Origin: an uncultured Helicobacteraceae bacterium
GTDB taxonomy: Bacteria; Campylobacterota; Campylobacteria; Campylobacterales; Helicobacteraceae
Direction of reading: 5' to 3'
Assembly (NCBI GenBank): GCA_910578285.1
Contig: CAJTQL010000002.1
Coordinates: forward strand, 62,001 to 126,000
Length of the DNA: 64,000 nucleotides
Under the pieces are notes generated by a model. That model did no database searches. It saw nothing but the letters and a program-made list of their open reading frames with translations, and was not told the origin of the DNA. The stretch's first letter is position 1, and each line of letters starts with the position of its first letter. A program made the position numbers and the translations under genes. Shown here piece by piece: positions 52,265 through 61,815 of this stretch.

Positions 52265-55200
52265 TAGATTTCCAAATAATCTTGCAGCGCTTTTACGCAA
52301 AAGACATCGCCGCTTTTGTTGTCTTTGAGCGCATGCAATGCTGCAAAGCTCGCGGCAAGAGTGGTGAAATAGGGCACAGAATTTTTGAGCACATGTGCAC
52401 GAATCATTCGTGTATCGTCTTGGTTTGCCTTCGCGTCAATCGTGTTAATCACGAGCGCAATCTCATTGTTAGTGAGCATATCACAAATGTTTGGACGTCC
52501 TTCAGAAATCTTGAGCACCTGCTGCACCTCGATTCCGCTCTGTGCAAGCGCGCGCTGCGTGCCCTTTGTGGCGCAGATGCTAAACCCGAGCGCGATGATC
52601 TCACGCGCGAGCTTTGCGCTACTTTTTTTGTCTTCATTGCTTAACGATAGGAACACACGACCGCTGTTAGGCAGCGGGTTCTTGCTTGCGAGCTGACTTT
52701 TGGCAAAGCTAAGCCCAAAGCTATTGGAGATTCCCATCACCTCGCCCGTGCTCTTCATCTCGGGACCAAGGCTCACATCGCCACCGCCAAGTTTGCTAAA
52801 CGGAAAGACAGATTCTTTCACGGCAACATGGCGCAATGCTTTTGGACGTAGAATCTCGCTCGTGAAGTCAATACGTCCAAATGTGTCGTAAAACTGCAAT
52901 GCCTCGATGAGCGCGTCATGATGCCCCTGTACAACGCGCCATGCCACGCGTGTTGCGACTTTGGCGAGTGGGATTCCGATTGCCTTGCTCACAAATGGCA
53001 CGGTGCGGCTTGCGCGCGGGTTGACTTCGATGAGATAGAGTAGGTTTTCATAGATGGCATATTGGATATTCATAAGCCCCACAACGCCGAGCTGTTTTGC
53101 GATTGTTGTTGTTGTTTGTTCGATGTCATGCATGATGTGTTGCTCGAGGTCAAGGGGAGGCAGGGAACATGCCGAATCGCCGCTATGGATTCCTGCTTCT
53201 TCGATATGTTGCATAATCCCGGCGATATAGACGCGCTGTCCATCGCAGATGCAGTCAACATCGAGCTCGATAGCATTGGCGAGGAATTTGTCGATAAGCA
53301 CGGGAGAATCATTGCTGACGCTTACGGCTTCGCTCATATAGTGGTTGAGTTCATCATTGTTGCGTACAATGCGCATTGCACGTCCGCCAAGAACATAGCT
53401 TGGGCGTACAAGCACGGGGTAACCGATATTTTGGGCGATTTCGAGCGCCGATTCTTTGGTTGTTGCACTACCATTGGGGGGCTGGAGGAGTTGGTGCGCT
53501 TGCACAAATGCAGCAAATTTTTCGCGGTCTTCAGCAATGTCGATGACGCGCGCGCTCGTGCCGATGAGCTTCGCGCCCATTTTTGTGAGGTTTTTAGCGA
53601 GCTTGAGTGGCGTTTGCCCGCCGAAATGGACGATGATTCCGGCGGGATTTTCGCGCTGCACGACATTTTGGACATGCTCAAAATCGATAGGCTCGAAATA
53701 GAGAATATCGCTTGTGTCATAGTCGGTGCTCACGGTTTCGGGGTTGCAATTATACAAAATGCTTTGTATGCCCAAATCGCGCAATGCAAAGGCGGCATGC
53801 ACACAGCAATAATCAAATTCGATTCCTTGCCCGATGCGGTTTGGTCCCCCGCCGATAATCAAAACTTTGGGGGCTGAATTGACAGGCATTGCAGGGCTTG
53901 GGAGAATAGGGGTTGTGGAATAGAGATAGGCAGTTTTTGTTCCAAATTCTGCTGCGCATGTATCCACCTCGCGATATTCGAGCTCGACACCCAAACGTTT
54001 GCGCAATTCCATGATTTCTCGCTCGCTCATCTCGATATTATCATTTTTCAGCACCAAAAAAGCAATCATCTTGTCGCTAAAGCCCGCGAGCTTGAGTGTG
54101 CGGAGATATTTTACGTCTTGAATTGCCTCGAATGTGATGCCTTTTTCGATTGCGACAATTTCGGCGATTTCGTTTAGAAACCATGGGTCGATTTTGCACC
54201 AATCATGGACTTCATCAAGCGACACACCTTGTCGAAATGCGTCTGCGATGTAGCGCAATCGGTCTTGGTTGGGGTGGCGAATCTCGCGTTCAATCAGCGC
54301 AATATCTTCACTAATCGAATCAAGCCCACAGAGTCCCGATTCGAGGCTGCAAAGCGCCTTTTGCAGCGATTCTTTGAAATGCGCGCCGATTGCCATGACT
54401 TCACCAATCGATTTCATCGATGTTGTCAGAGTCGCATTGACTTGGGGGAATTTCTCAAATGCAAAGCGTGGGATTTTTGTAACGATATAGTCAATACTAG
54501 GCTCGAAACTCGCTGGTGTGCCGGTGATGTCGTTGGTGATTTCATCGAGGCTAAAGCCAACGGCAAGGAGTGTCGCAACTTTGGCAATCGGGTAGCCCGT
54601 TGCCTTGCTCGCAAGCGCCGAGCTTCGCGAAACGCGTGGATTCATCTCGATGACCGTCATGCGCCCATTTTTGGGGTTAATCGCAAATTGCACATTGCTG
54701 CCGCCTGTATCGACACCAATCTCGCGCAGAATCTTGAAGCTCGCATCGCGCATACGTTGGTATTCTTTATCGGTGAGCGTGAGTGCGGGCGCAATGGTAA
54801 TCGAATCGCCCGTGTGCACGCCCATTGGGTCGAGATTTTCGATGCTGCAGACGATGATGCAATTGTCATGTTTGTCGCGAATCACTTCCATTTCAAACTC
54901 TTTCCACCCGAGCAGCGATTCTTCGATGAGAATCTCGTGAATTGGGCTTGTCTCGAGCCCATTGCGCACGATTTCTTTGAATTCATCGATGTTGTATGCC
55001 ACGCCGCTACCTCCTCCTGCGAGCGTGTAGCTCGCGCGGATAATGAGCGGAAAGCTGAAATTTTGTAGGCAATCAAGCGCCTCTTCTTGGCTATATGCGT
55101 AAAACGATTTTGGAATATCCATGCCGATTTTGAGCATGCTTTCTTTGAAAGCCTGCCTATCTTCGCCGCGCCAAATCGCCTCGGGCTTTGCGCCCAAAAA

Positions 55201-55536
55201 TTCGACACCTTCGAGCATGCCTTTTGCATGCATCGACATCGCGACATTCAGTGCCGTTTGCCCGCCCATTGTGGGCAGAATCGCATCGATTTTTTCGCGC
55301 TTGATGATGTTGGCAATCACCTCTTCGGTAATCGGCTCAATGTAGGTGCGGTGCGCAAACTCGGGGTCTGTCATGATTGTTGCGGGGTTGGAGTTGATGA
55401 GCACAACCTTGTAGCCCAACGCTTTGAGCGTTTTTGCCGCTTGTGTGCCCGAGTAGTCAAACTCGCATGCTTGCCCAATCACAATGGGACCAGAACCAAT
55501 CAATAGAATCGTGTGAATATCGTTTCGTTTGGGCAT
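52264..55536 (-). CDS. carB: carbamoyl phosphate synthase large subunit
   Basis: 1090 residues combining two ATP-grasp carboxyphosphate and carbamate kinase halves with the C-terminal methylglyoxal-synthase-like allosteric domain. Motifs: ILLIGSGPIVIGQACEFDYSG, TLAGGGSGVAYN, EMNPRVSRSSALASKATGYP, VLIIGGGPNRIGQGIEFDY and EVNPRASRTVPFVSKAIG. It produces carbamoyl phosphate for pyrimidines and arginine. GAGGAAATTTC precedes ATG 55536. It leads a run with the YrdC-like and membrane genes. Confidence 0.97.
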   Translation of the reverse strand: MPKRNDIHTILLIGSGPIVIGQACEFDYSGTQAAKTLKALGYKVVLINSNPATIMTDPEFAHRTYIEPITEEVIANIIKREKIDAILPTMGGQTALNVAMSMHAKGMLEGVEFLGAKPEAIWRGEDRQAFKESMLKIGMDIPKSFYAYSQEEALDCLQNFSFPLIIRASYTLAGGGSGVAYNIDEFKEIVRNGLETSPIHEILIEESLLGWKEFEMEVIRDKHDNCIIVCSIENLDPMGVHTGDSITIAPALTLTDKEYQRMRDASFKILREIGVDTGGSNVQFAINPKNGRMTVIEMNPRVSRSSALASKATGYPIAKVATLLAVGFSLDEITNDITGTPASFEPSIDYIVTKIPRFAFEKFPQVNATLTTSMKSIGEVMAIGAHFKESLQKALCSLESGLCGLDSISEDIALIEREIRHPNQDRLRYIADAFRQGVSLDEVHDWCKIDPWFLNEIAEIVAIEKGITFEAIQDVKYLRTLKLAGFSDKMIAFLVLKNDNIEMSEREIMELRKRLGVELEYREVDTCAAEFGTKTAYLYSTTPILPSPAMPVNSAPKVLIIGGGPNRIGQGIEFDYCCVHAAFALRDLGIQSILYNCNPETVSTDYDTSDILYFEPIDFEHVQNVVQRENPAGIIVHFGGQTPLKLAKNLTKMGAKLIGTSARVIDIAEDREKFAAFVQAHQLLQPPNGSATTKESALEIAQNIGYPVLVRPSYVLGGRAMRIVRNNDELNHYMSEAVSVSNDSPVLIDKFLANAIELDVDCICDGQRVYIAGIMQHIEEAGIHSGDSACSLPPLDLEQHIMHDIEQTTTTIAKQLGVVGLMNIQYAIYENLLYLIEVNPRASRTVPFVSKAIGIPLAKVATRVAWRVVQGHHDALIEALQFYDTFGRIDFTSEILRPKALRHVAVKESVFPFSKLGGGDVSLGPEMKSTGEVMGISNSFGLSFAKSQLASKNPLPNSGRVFLSLSNEDKKSSAKLAREIIALGFSICATKGTQRALAQSGIEVQQVLKISEGRPNICDMLTNNEIALVINTIDAKANQDDTRMIRAHVLKNSVPYFTTLAASFAALHALKDNKSGDVFCVKALQDYLEI

Positions 55537-55702
55537 GAAATTTCCTCGTATAATGACTGCGCGATTCTAACCTAAAAGTACTTAAAGAGGGATTCTTTGC
55601 TGCAAAAATTGTGGGTTTTTAGAAACGTTTAATTTTTGTTGTGGCAGAATCTGTGTGCTGAAAGAGGCGCGGAAGGCAAAGAAAGCACAATATCCTTGCG
55701 TT

Positions 55703-55812
55703 GCGCGCCTCCTTTAGACCTGTGCAATGGATTTGCAAGGCAAGGCTTCAGGGTGGGAACACAGCAGAGCATCTTGCAAATCTGTGTGCCGCAGGGATCT
55801 TGAGGGGGTGCT
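55703..55812 (+). ncRNA. ffs: signal recognition particle RNA
   Basis: The domain IV signature is intact: CAGG-GTG-GGAA-CAC-AGCAG with the GGAA tetraloop and asymmetric loop, at about 55749-55768. Outside it, GATTTGCAAG pairs over 10 bp with CTTGCAAATC, and the ends (GCGCCTCCTTTAGACCTG and CAGGGATCTTGAGGGGGTGC) are largely complementary. Size about 110 nt, the small bacterial type. The ends are approximate. It lies between divergent carB and convergent pflA, preceded by TATCCT as a possible -10. Confidence 0.85.
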
Positions 55813-55855
55813 CCTTCAAATAATGATGTTTTTAGAGTTGAGGTCTGCTCTGCAG

Positions 55856-56617
55856 CTAGACTATGGGCAAATGGTGTTCGGCAAGCATGCGATTTGCCTT
55901 TCTCATTTCTTCCTCGCTTGGAATCGCGCAATCTGCGAGCTTGTATTTAAGGTTGAGCTCCTTATATTTGTATGCTCCGAGTTGATGAAATGGTAAGAGT
56001 TGCACATTTTGAACGCATTCAAACGGCGCAAGTAGCGCACCAAGAGCACGAATCTTCTCTTCACTCATTGTGTAGTTTGGCACGCAAACATAGCGAATCC
56101 ATACTGTCTTGTTGCGCTTTTCGCAATATTGCAACATACGCAATGTGTGCGCATTGCCAGCACCTGTGAGTTTGAGGCAATCTTGTTCATCAATTTCTTT
56201 GATGTCAAGCAGAATCATATCCGCTTCGTTGATACATTTTTGTGCCTTCTCGAGCTTTACGCAGCCGCTCGTGTCAACCGCTGTATGTAATCCAATGTAG
56301 CGCAGCGCGCGCAGGAGCTCATAAAGAAATTCATGTTGCAAGAACGGTTCGCCGCCGGAGATTGTAACACCGCCTTTGCGGTAGAATTTTTTGTAGGGCA
56401 CAATTTTTTTGAGAATCTCCTTGAGATTCCAGCATTGACCATCGTGAATCGCCCATGTATCGGGATTATGGCAATACAGGCAACGTAGCTTGCAGCCTTG
56501 CAAAAAAAGCACAAACCGCACACCAGGACCATCAGCAGCGCCAAAACTCTCAAATGAATGCACACGTGCTGTGATGTCCTTGTAGTTTGCGATGTAATTT
56601 TTGAGTGTTTGTTTCAT
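55856..56617 (-). CDS. pflA: pyruvate formate-lyase activating enzyme
   Basis: 253 residues of a radical-SAM protein that installs the glycyl radical on PflB. The cluster motif CKLRCLYCHNPDTW is near 42-55, with GGVTISGGEPFLQ and DTSGCV as SAM-binding regions. VHSFESFGAADGPGVRFVLFLQGC is family-typical. Start ATG 56617 overlaps the pflB stop by 1 bp, so the two are co-translated. Confidence 0.95.
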   Translation of the reverse strand: MKQTLKNYIANYKDITARVHSFESFGAADGPGVRFVLFLQGCKLRCLYCHNPDTWAIHDGQCWNLKEILKKIVPYKKFYRKGGVTISGGEPFLQHEFLYELLRALRYIGLHTAVDTSGCVKLEKAQKCINEADMILLDIKEIDEQDCLKLTGAGNAHTLRMLQYCEKRNKTVWIRYVCVPNYTMSEEKIRALGALLAPFECVQNVQLLPFHQLGAYKYKELNLKYKLADCAIPSEEEMRKANRMLAEHHLPIV

Positions 56618-58875
56618 TAGATTTTTTGGTGAAATGTGCGGCTAATCACATCAAGCTGTTGTTCGCGTGTCAGTTTGATAAAATTCACCGCATAGCCACT
56701 AACACGAATGGTGAGCTGTGGGTATTTTTCGGGGTGTTCCATTGCGTCTAGCAATGTCTCACGTTTGAGGACATTGACATTGAGGTGGTAGCCCTGTTTG
56801 TTGCCATCTTCGCCATAGAAATAGCCGTCCATAAGCTGCACCAAATTGCCTGCCTCAAGCTCGGGCGTGTTGCCTAGCGCGCTAGGGACAATGGAGAAGG
56901 TGTTTGAGATTCCATCGCGGCAATATTCAAACGGAATCTTCGCAACCGAACAAAAGCTTGCAAGACAACCATTGGTATCACGTCCATGCATGGGGTTTGC
57001 GCCCGGAGCAAAGGGTTCGCCTGCCTTGCGTCCATCGGGTGTTGCCCCTGTTTTTTTGCCATAAACGACATTCGAGGTGATGGTGAGTACACTCATTGTG
57101 GGCACAGAATCGCGGTAGGTCTTGTGCAGCGAGAGCTTGCGTGAGAATGCCTTGATGACTTCTACTGCAATGGAATCGACACGATCATCGTTGTTGCCAA
57201 ATTTTGGGAAATCGCCCTTGATGTCAAAATCGACAATGAGCCCGCGCTCATCGCGAATGGGCTTGACGCGTGCATAGCGAATCGCCGAAAGCGAATCGGC
57301 GATGACAGAGAGCCCCGCGATTCCGCCTGCCATTGTGCGCACGATTTTTTCGTCATGCAAAGCCATTTCGATGCGCTCATAGCAATATTTGTCATGCATA
57401 TAGTGAATGACATTGAGTGTGTTGATATAGAGCCGCGCGAGCCAATCGAGCACGATATTGAACTTGAACATCACTTGGTCATATTCGAGAATCTCGCCGC
57501 TCACGGGTGTGATGTTCGGTCCAACCTGTTGTCCTGTTGTTTCATCTCGTCCTTCGTTCAAGGCATAGAGCAATGCCTTTGCAAGGTTGCAGCGCGCGCC
57601 AAAGAATTGCATTTGTTTGCCGATTTTCATCGGAGAGACGCAGCATGCAATGCCATAATCATCGCCAAATTCGGGAAGCATAATTTCATCAGATTCGTAT
57701 TGAATGCTCGAGGTCTTAATACTCACTTTTGCGCAAAATTCTTTAAAATTTTCGGGCAGGCGAGTGTTCCAAAGAACGGTCATGTTAGGCTCTGGAGCAG
57801 GTCCAAGATTGGTAAGTGTGTGCAAGAATCGAAACGACATTTTGGTAACGAGATGTCGCCCATCAATGCACATTCCCCCGATACATTCAGTAACCCATGT
57901 TGGGTCGCCTGAAAAGAGTTCATCATAGCTGGGCGTGCGCAAGAAGCGAATCATGCGAAGCTTCATGACAAAATGATCTACCATTTCTTGAATCTGTGTT
58001 TCGGTGTAGCGTCCGCTTTGTAGGTCGCGTTCAGCATAGCAATCAAGAAACGTCGAGATTCTGCCGATGCTCATTGCCGCGCCATTTTGTTCTTTTGTCG
58101 CAGCGAGATAGGCGAAATAGAGCCATTGAATCGCTTCTTGGGTATTTGTTGCAGGTGCAGAAATATCAAATCCATAGGATTGTGCCATAACTTTCAGCTC
58201 GTGCAAGGCTTTGATTTGTTCCGAGATTTCCTCGCGGTCGCGAATGGTATCCGAATCCATCACATCAGGCTCAAGCAGCTTCTTTGCCTTTTCTTTTTCG
58301 GCAATGAGTCGATCAACTCCATAGAGGGCAACGCGGCGATAGTCGCCAATGATTCGACCGCGCCCATACGAATCAGGTAATCCCGTGATGATTCCGATAT
58401 GCCGTGCAAGTTTCATTTCATCTGTGTAGGCATCAAATACGCCATCATTATGGGTTTTGCGATATTTGAAGACATTGGCAACTTGTGGGTCTTCGGGCTT
58501 GTTGTAGGCTTTGAGTGATGTGAGCACCATGCGATAGCCACCAAAAGGCATAATTGCACGTTTGAGAGGTTCATTGGTTTGCAGCCCGACAATCACTTCG
58601 AGCTCTTTGTCGATATATCCCGGTTTGTGCGATGTGATAGTCGAGATAATATCGTTTGAGATGTCGAGCACACCGCCACGCGCGCGTTCAGTTTTCATGA
58701 GTTCGCAGACACGTTGCCATAGCTTGCTCGTTGTGTCTGTTGGGTTGGTCAGGAAAGTATCATCGCCATCATAGGGTGTGTAGTTGCGCACGATAAAATC
58801 ACGCACATTGATTTCTTCGTTCCAAATTCCCTCATCAAAGCTGCTTATCTGAAGATGACTTGCTGCATTCTCCAT
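56617..58875 (-). CDS. pflB: pyruvate formate-lyase
   Basis: 752 residues. The enzyme cleaves pyruvate with CoA to acetyl-CoA and formate under anoxia. Adjacent catalytic cysteines are in YGIACCVSPM and the radical glycine is in RVSGYAV, near residue 727, 25 from the end. ATG 58875 has AAAGGAG; the 18-codon upstream extension is not needed. pflB-pflA is unusual for a Helicobacter-type organism, which normally relies on pyruvate:ferredoxin oxidoreductase. Formate made here would suit a selenium-dependent formate dehydrogenase. Confidence 0.95.
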   Translation of the reverse strand: MENAASHLQISSFDEGIWNEEINVRDFIVRNYTPYDGDDTFLTNPTDTTSKLWQRVCELMKTERARGGVLDISNDIISTITSHKPGYIDKELEVIVGLQTNEPLKRAIMPFGGYRMVLTSLKAYNKPEDPQVANVFKYRKTHNDGVFDAYTDEMKLARHIGIITGLPDSYGRGRIIGDYRRVALYGVDRLIAEKEKAKKLLEPDVMDSDTIRDREEISEQIKALHELKVMAQSYGFDISAPATNTQEAIQWLYFAYLAATKEQNGAAMSIGRISTFLDCYAERDLQSGRYTETQIQEMVDHFVMKLRMIRFLRTPSYDELFSGDPTWVTECIGGMCIDGRHLVTKMSFRFLHTLTNLGPAPEPNMTVLWNTRLPENFKEFCAKVSIKTSSIQYESDEIMLPEFGDDYGIACCVSPMKIGKQMQFFGARCNLAKALLYALNEGRDETTGQQVGPNITPVSGEILEYDQVMFKFNIVLDWLARLYINTLNVIHYMHDKYCYERIEMALHDEKIVRTMAGGIAGLSVIADSLSAIRYARVKPIRDERGLIVDFDIKGDFPKFGNNDDRVDSIAVEVIKAFSRKLSLHKTYRDSVPTMSVLTITSNVVYGKKTGATPDGRKAGEPFAPGANPMHGRDTNGCLASFCSVAKIPFEYCRDGISNTFSIVPSALGNTPELEAGNLVQLMDGYFYGEDGNKQGYHLNVNVLKRETLLDAMEHPEKYPQLTIRVSGYAVNFIKLTREQQLDVISRTFHQKI

Positions 58876-59013
58876 TGAATCTCCTTTAGATTGTGCTAGC
58901 CCAGTTTTGAGCTGCAGGATTCTAGCCAAAAAAACTTGAGAAATGAGTTAAGATAGTAAATCGTTGGTTAATATAACATTTGCATTTTTGCTTATCATTT
59001 TGCATTTTTATGC

Positions 59014-59019
59014 TATAAT
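59014..59019 (+). promoter_or_regulatory. -10 box of YedE/TusA/YedE operon
   Basis: TATAAT with TATGC upstream, about 160 bp before the first gene, giving a long leader. Confidence 0.6.
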
Positions 59020-59071
59020 GATACTCATGTTTTTGCTTTGTCAAGCAAGACATACCCCTGATTCTTTATAG

Positions 59072-59143
59072 GCTTTCGGCGAAAGCATAACATCTAAAAC
59101 TGCGTTTCTATATCAATGGGTGCTCACACCTGCATTTTTAGAT
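59072..59143 (+). promoter_or_regulatory. structured 5' leader of YedE operon
   Basis: Three hairpin elements. GCTTTC/GAAAGC (59072-59077 with 59081-59086). ATCTAAAA (59092-59099) with TTTTAGAT (59136-59143), extended by TGC/GCA. GGTG-ctca-CACC (59119-59130) in its loop. CTCTTTTTCTTT follows, so an attenuator or riboswitch is possible. It does not match a class I recognise. Confidence 0.45.
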
Positions 59144-59177
59144 ACATCTCTTTTTCTTTAGTTTGAGGATTATTCTC

Positions 59178-60392
59178 ATGGTGCGTCATTTTATTCAGCA
59201 CTATTTAGTGCGATTTTGGTCGCCCATGCCTGCAATTATCGCGCTTGGCGTTCTTGCGGCATATTATTTTGGGCTCACGGGAACATATTGGGCGGTTACC
59301 GGCGAATTTACGCGCTGGGGTGGGCATGTGATGCAGTTTATGGGCATTGACACGAGTTCGCTTGGCTATTTTACGATTATGGGCTTGCAGGGCACGCCGC
59401 TCGATAGAATCGATGGCGTGATGATTATTGGTATGTTCGCTGGTTGCTTTGCTGCCGCGCTCATGGCGAATAATGTCAAATTCCGCTTGCCACAAAGCAG
59501 TATCCGCGTCTTTCAGGCGCTCATTGGCGGGATTATCGCTGGCTTTGGCGCAAGAATCGGCATGGGCTGCAATCTCGCGAGCTTTTTTACGGGAATTCCC
59601 CAATTCAGCGTACATGCATGGTTTTTTACCCTCGCGACACTCGTGGGTGTGTGGGTTGCGGCGCAGGTCGTGAGCCTGCCGCTGTTTCGCTCGAAAGTCA
59701 AGCTTGTGGCTGCCACGGAGCAAAAGCCAATCACACAAAATCCCGCGCGAGCGAAGATTTTCTTTGTACTTGGTGTACTTGTTTTGGTTGGAATCAGCGT
59801 GTGGATTGTGTGGCTTATGGCATTCAAACCCACGCCTGAAGGCAAGAATATCTCGCCCCTTGCAATCGCAATGCTCTGTGGCGTTGGCTTTGGATTTATC
59901 ATTTCACGTGCACAAATCTGCTTCACGTCGGCATTTCGTGATTTATTTGTAACAGGGCGCGGCATGATGGCACGTGCGGTGATTGTGGGCATGATGGTCT
60001 CTACCATTGGCGTGTTTAGCTATATCATGCTCGGTATGCCGCCAAAGATTATGTGGGCAGGACCCAACACGATTATCGGCGGATTCTTGTTTGGCTTTGG
60101 AATCGTGCTCGCCGGAGGTTGCGAATGCGGTTGGATGTATCGTGCTGTCGAGGGGCAGGTGCATTATTGGATTGTCGGAATCGGCAATGTGATTGGTGCA
60201 AGTCTCCTCGCACTCACGTGGGATTATTATGCCGAGCCGCTTGCAACGAGCTTCCCTCGCATTAATTTGCTTGCAACCTTTGGCAATTATGGCGGTTTGA
60301 TTGTGAATTATATCGCCTTGATTGCGTTTTTGGTTGTGATTTTGTGCATTGAAAAATATTATCTCGCTAAAAAACGCGTGCAATTTTCATGA
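59178..60392 (+). CDS. YeeE/YedE-family transporter (FdhT-like)
   Basis: About 404 residues, ten or so TM helices in two homologous halves. GFGARIGMGCNLASFFTGIPQ and FGFGIVLAGGCECGWMYRAVEG are the family's Cys-bearing pore motifs. In Campylobacter jejuni the equivalent pair with a TusA-like protein (FdhT/FdhU) supports selenium delivery to formate dehydrogenase. ATG 59178 has GAGGA at 8 nt. The TusA-like gene follows 12 bp later. Substrate is inferred. Confidence 0.8.
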   Translation: MVRHFIQHYLVRFWSPMPAIIALGVLAAYYFGLTGTYWAVTGEFTRWGGHVMQFMGIDTSSLGYFTIMGLQGTPLDRIDGVMIIGMFAGCFAAALMANNVKFRLPQSSIRVFQALIGGIIAGFGARIGMGCNLASFFTGIPQFSVHAWFFTLATLVGVWVAAQVVSLPLFRSKVKLVAATEQKPITQNPARAKIFFVLGVLVLVGISVWIVWLMAFKPTPEGKNISPLAIAMLCGVGFGFIISRAQICFTSAFRDLFVTGRGMMARAVIVGMMVSTIGVFSYIMLGMPPKIMWAGPNTIIGGFLFGFGIVLAGGCECGWMYRAVEGQVHYWIVGIGNVIGASLLALTWDYYAEPLATSFPRINLLATFGNYGGLIVNYIALIAFLVVILCIEKYYLAKKRVQFS

Positions 60393-60404
60393 ATGGAGTA
60401 ATAC

Positions 60405-60659
60405 ATGAAACAAACACAGAATCTCAAAGACATTGTCCCAACACATCGCCTCGACCTCGAGGGTGAGCCTTGCCCATACCCTGCGATTCGCACGCTCGAG
60501 GTTTTGCCCGAGCTTAAGAAGGGCGATATTCTCGAAGTCATCAGCGACTGCCCGCAGAGTATCAACAATATCCCCGTTGATGCGAAAAATCATGGCTATG
60601 AGGTGCTAGGAGTCGAGCAGATTGGCTCGACTATTCGCTATTTGATTCAAAAACCCTAG
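60405..60659 (+). CDS. TusA/YedF-like sulfur/selenium carrier (FdhU-like)
   Basis: 84 residues. LDLEGEPCPYPAIRTLEVL has the conserved CPxP motif, in which Cys carries persulfide or possibly selenium, and LEVISDCPQSINNIP follows. The family transfers sulfur or selenium between proteins. Located between two YedE-type transporters in one operon. GGAG precedes the ATG. Confidence 0.88.
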   Translation: MKQTQNLKDIVPTHRLDLEGEPCPYPAIRTLEVLPELKKGDILEVISDCPQSINNIPVDAKNHGYEVLGVEQIGSTIRYLIQKP

Positions 60660-60677
60660 AAAAGGGCGGAGGATATA

Positions 60678-61739
60678 ATGAAGCTTGCTATTTTGCCTAT
60701 CCTCGCAGGCGCTGTTTTTGGAATCCTTGCTCCGCTTTTGGCTTTTTATGGTAACCCGCCCAATATGGGTGTTTGCGCTGCATGCTTTATGCGCGACATC
60801 AGCGGCGCTGTTGGGCTGCATAGCGCAGCTGTGGTGCAATATTTGCGCCCCGAAATCTTTGGAATCGTTCTTGGCGCTTTTGTTTCGGCGCTCGCATTTC
60901 GCGAGTTTCGCCCGCGTGGCGGTTCTGTGCCCTTTGTGCGCTTTATGCTCGGCTTTTTTGGAATCATCGGCGCGCTCGTGTTCTTGGGCTGCCCTTGGCG
61001 CGCGTTGTTGCGCCTTGCTGGCGGCGATTTGAGTGCAATCGCTGGAATCCTCGGGCTCATCGCGGGCATTTTGGGCGGCAGCCTCTTTGTGCGCGGCGGC
61101 TATTCTTTGGGGCGCTCAAACAATATGAGCCATTTTGCGGGCTTGGCTTTTGTTTTGCTTATGCTCGCGCTTTTGGCTTTTGCGTTTGTCAAGCTTTCTG
61201 ACCCCGAGTGGAGTCTCATTCGTGAATCGGTAAAGGGACCGGGCAGCAACCACGCGCCATTTGCACTCTCTCTTGTCGCTGGGCTGTTGATTGGCGCGCT
61301 GTTTCAAAAGAGCCGATTCTGCACCGTTGCCGCCATTCGCGACCCGTTTTTGTTCAAGGACACGCGCATTTTGCAAGGCGTTCTTGCCGCGCTTGTTGTT
61401 GCTGCGCTTATGAACATCGCGCTTGGGCAGTTCAATCTTGGCTTCGCGCCACAACCCATCGCGCATAACGATTGGCTGTGGAACTTTCTTGGAATGCTGC
61501 TCGCCGGGCTGTGTTTTGGGCTTGGCGGAGGCTGCCCTGGGCGGCAGCTCATCTTTAGTGGCGAGGGCGATAGCGATGCGGCTATCTTCTTGCTCGGCGG
61601 CTTTGTGGGCTCGGCGATGGCGCATAACTTTGCGCTTGCCTCATCGCCTGCTGGAATCACCGCAAACGCGCCGATTGCCGTTGGAATCGGGCTTGTGTTT
61701 TGCCTCTGTGTCGGCTTTTTGAACCGCGCGAAGGAGTAG
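60678..61739 (+). CDS. second YedE-family selenium-type transporter
   Basis: 353 residues, about ten TM helices. NMGVCAACFMRDISGAVGLH, FLGCPWRALLRLAGGD, KSRFCTVAAIRDPFLF and FGLGGGCPGRQLIFSGEGD are the YedE motifs, with several conserved cysteines. This resembles the YedE form linked to selenium metabolism more closely than the first protein does. The same operon (18 bp after the TusA-like gene). GC-rich compared with the following MBOAT gene. By inference it imports a selenium or sulfur species. Confidence 0.82.
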   Translation: MKLAILPILAGAVFGILAPLLAFYGNPPNMGVCAACFMRDISGAVGLHSAAVVQYLRPEIFGIVLGAFVSALAFREFRPRGGSVPFVRFMLGFFGIIGALVFLGCPWRALLRLAGGDLSAIAGILGLIAGILGGSLFVRGGYSLGRSNNMSHFAGLAFVLLMLALLAFAFVKLSDPEWSLIRESVKGPGSNHAPFALSLVAGLLIGALFQKSRFCTVAAIRDPFLFKDTRILQGVLAALVVAALMNIALGQFNLGFAPQPIAHNDWLWNFLGMLLAGLCFGLGGGCPGRQLIFSGEGDSDAAIFLLGGFVGSAMAHNFALASSPAGITANAPIAVGIGLVFCLCVGFLNRAKE

Positions 61740-61815
61740 AGAAGCAGCCAGCATTAAAAATATCTTAAGAAATAATATGGCATGATTCTAGGAGAACATA
61801 AAAAAGGATAAGGTT

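Larger units (their letters stand above)
58876..59177. other. divergent regulatory region between pflB and YedE operon
   Basis: About 300 bp with no ORF. It contains TTTGCATTTTT direct repeats spaced 20 bp apart (about 58979 and 58999), a plus-strand TATAAT (59014-59019) and a structured leader (59072-59143). The repeats might bind a regulator for either side. Confidence 0.55.
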
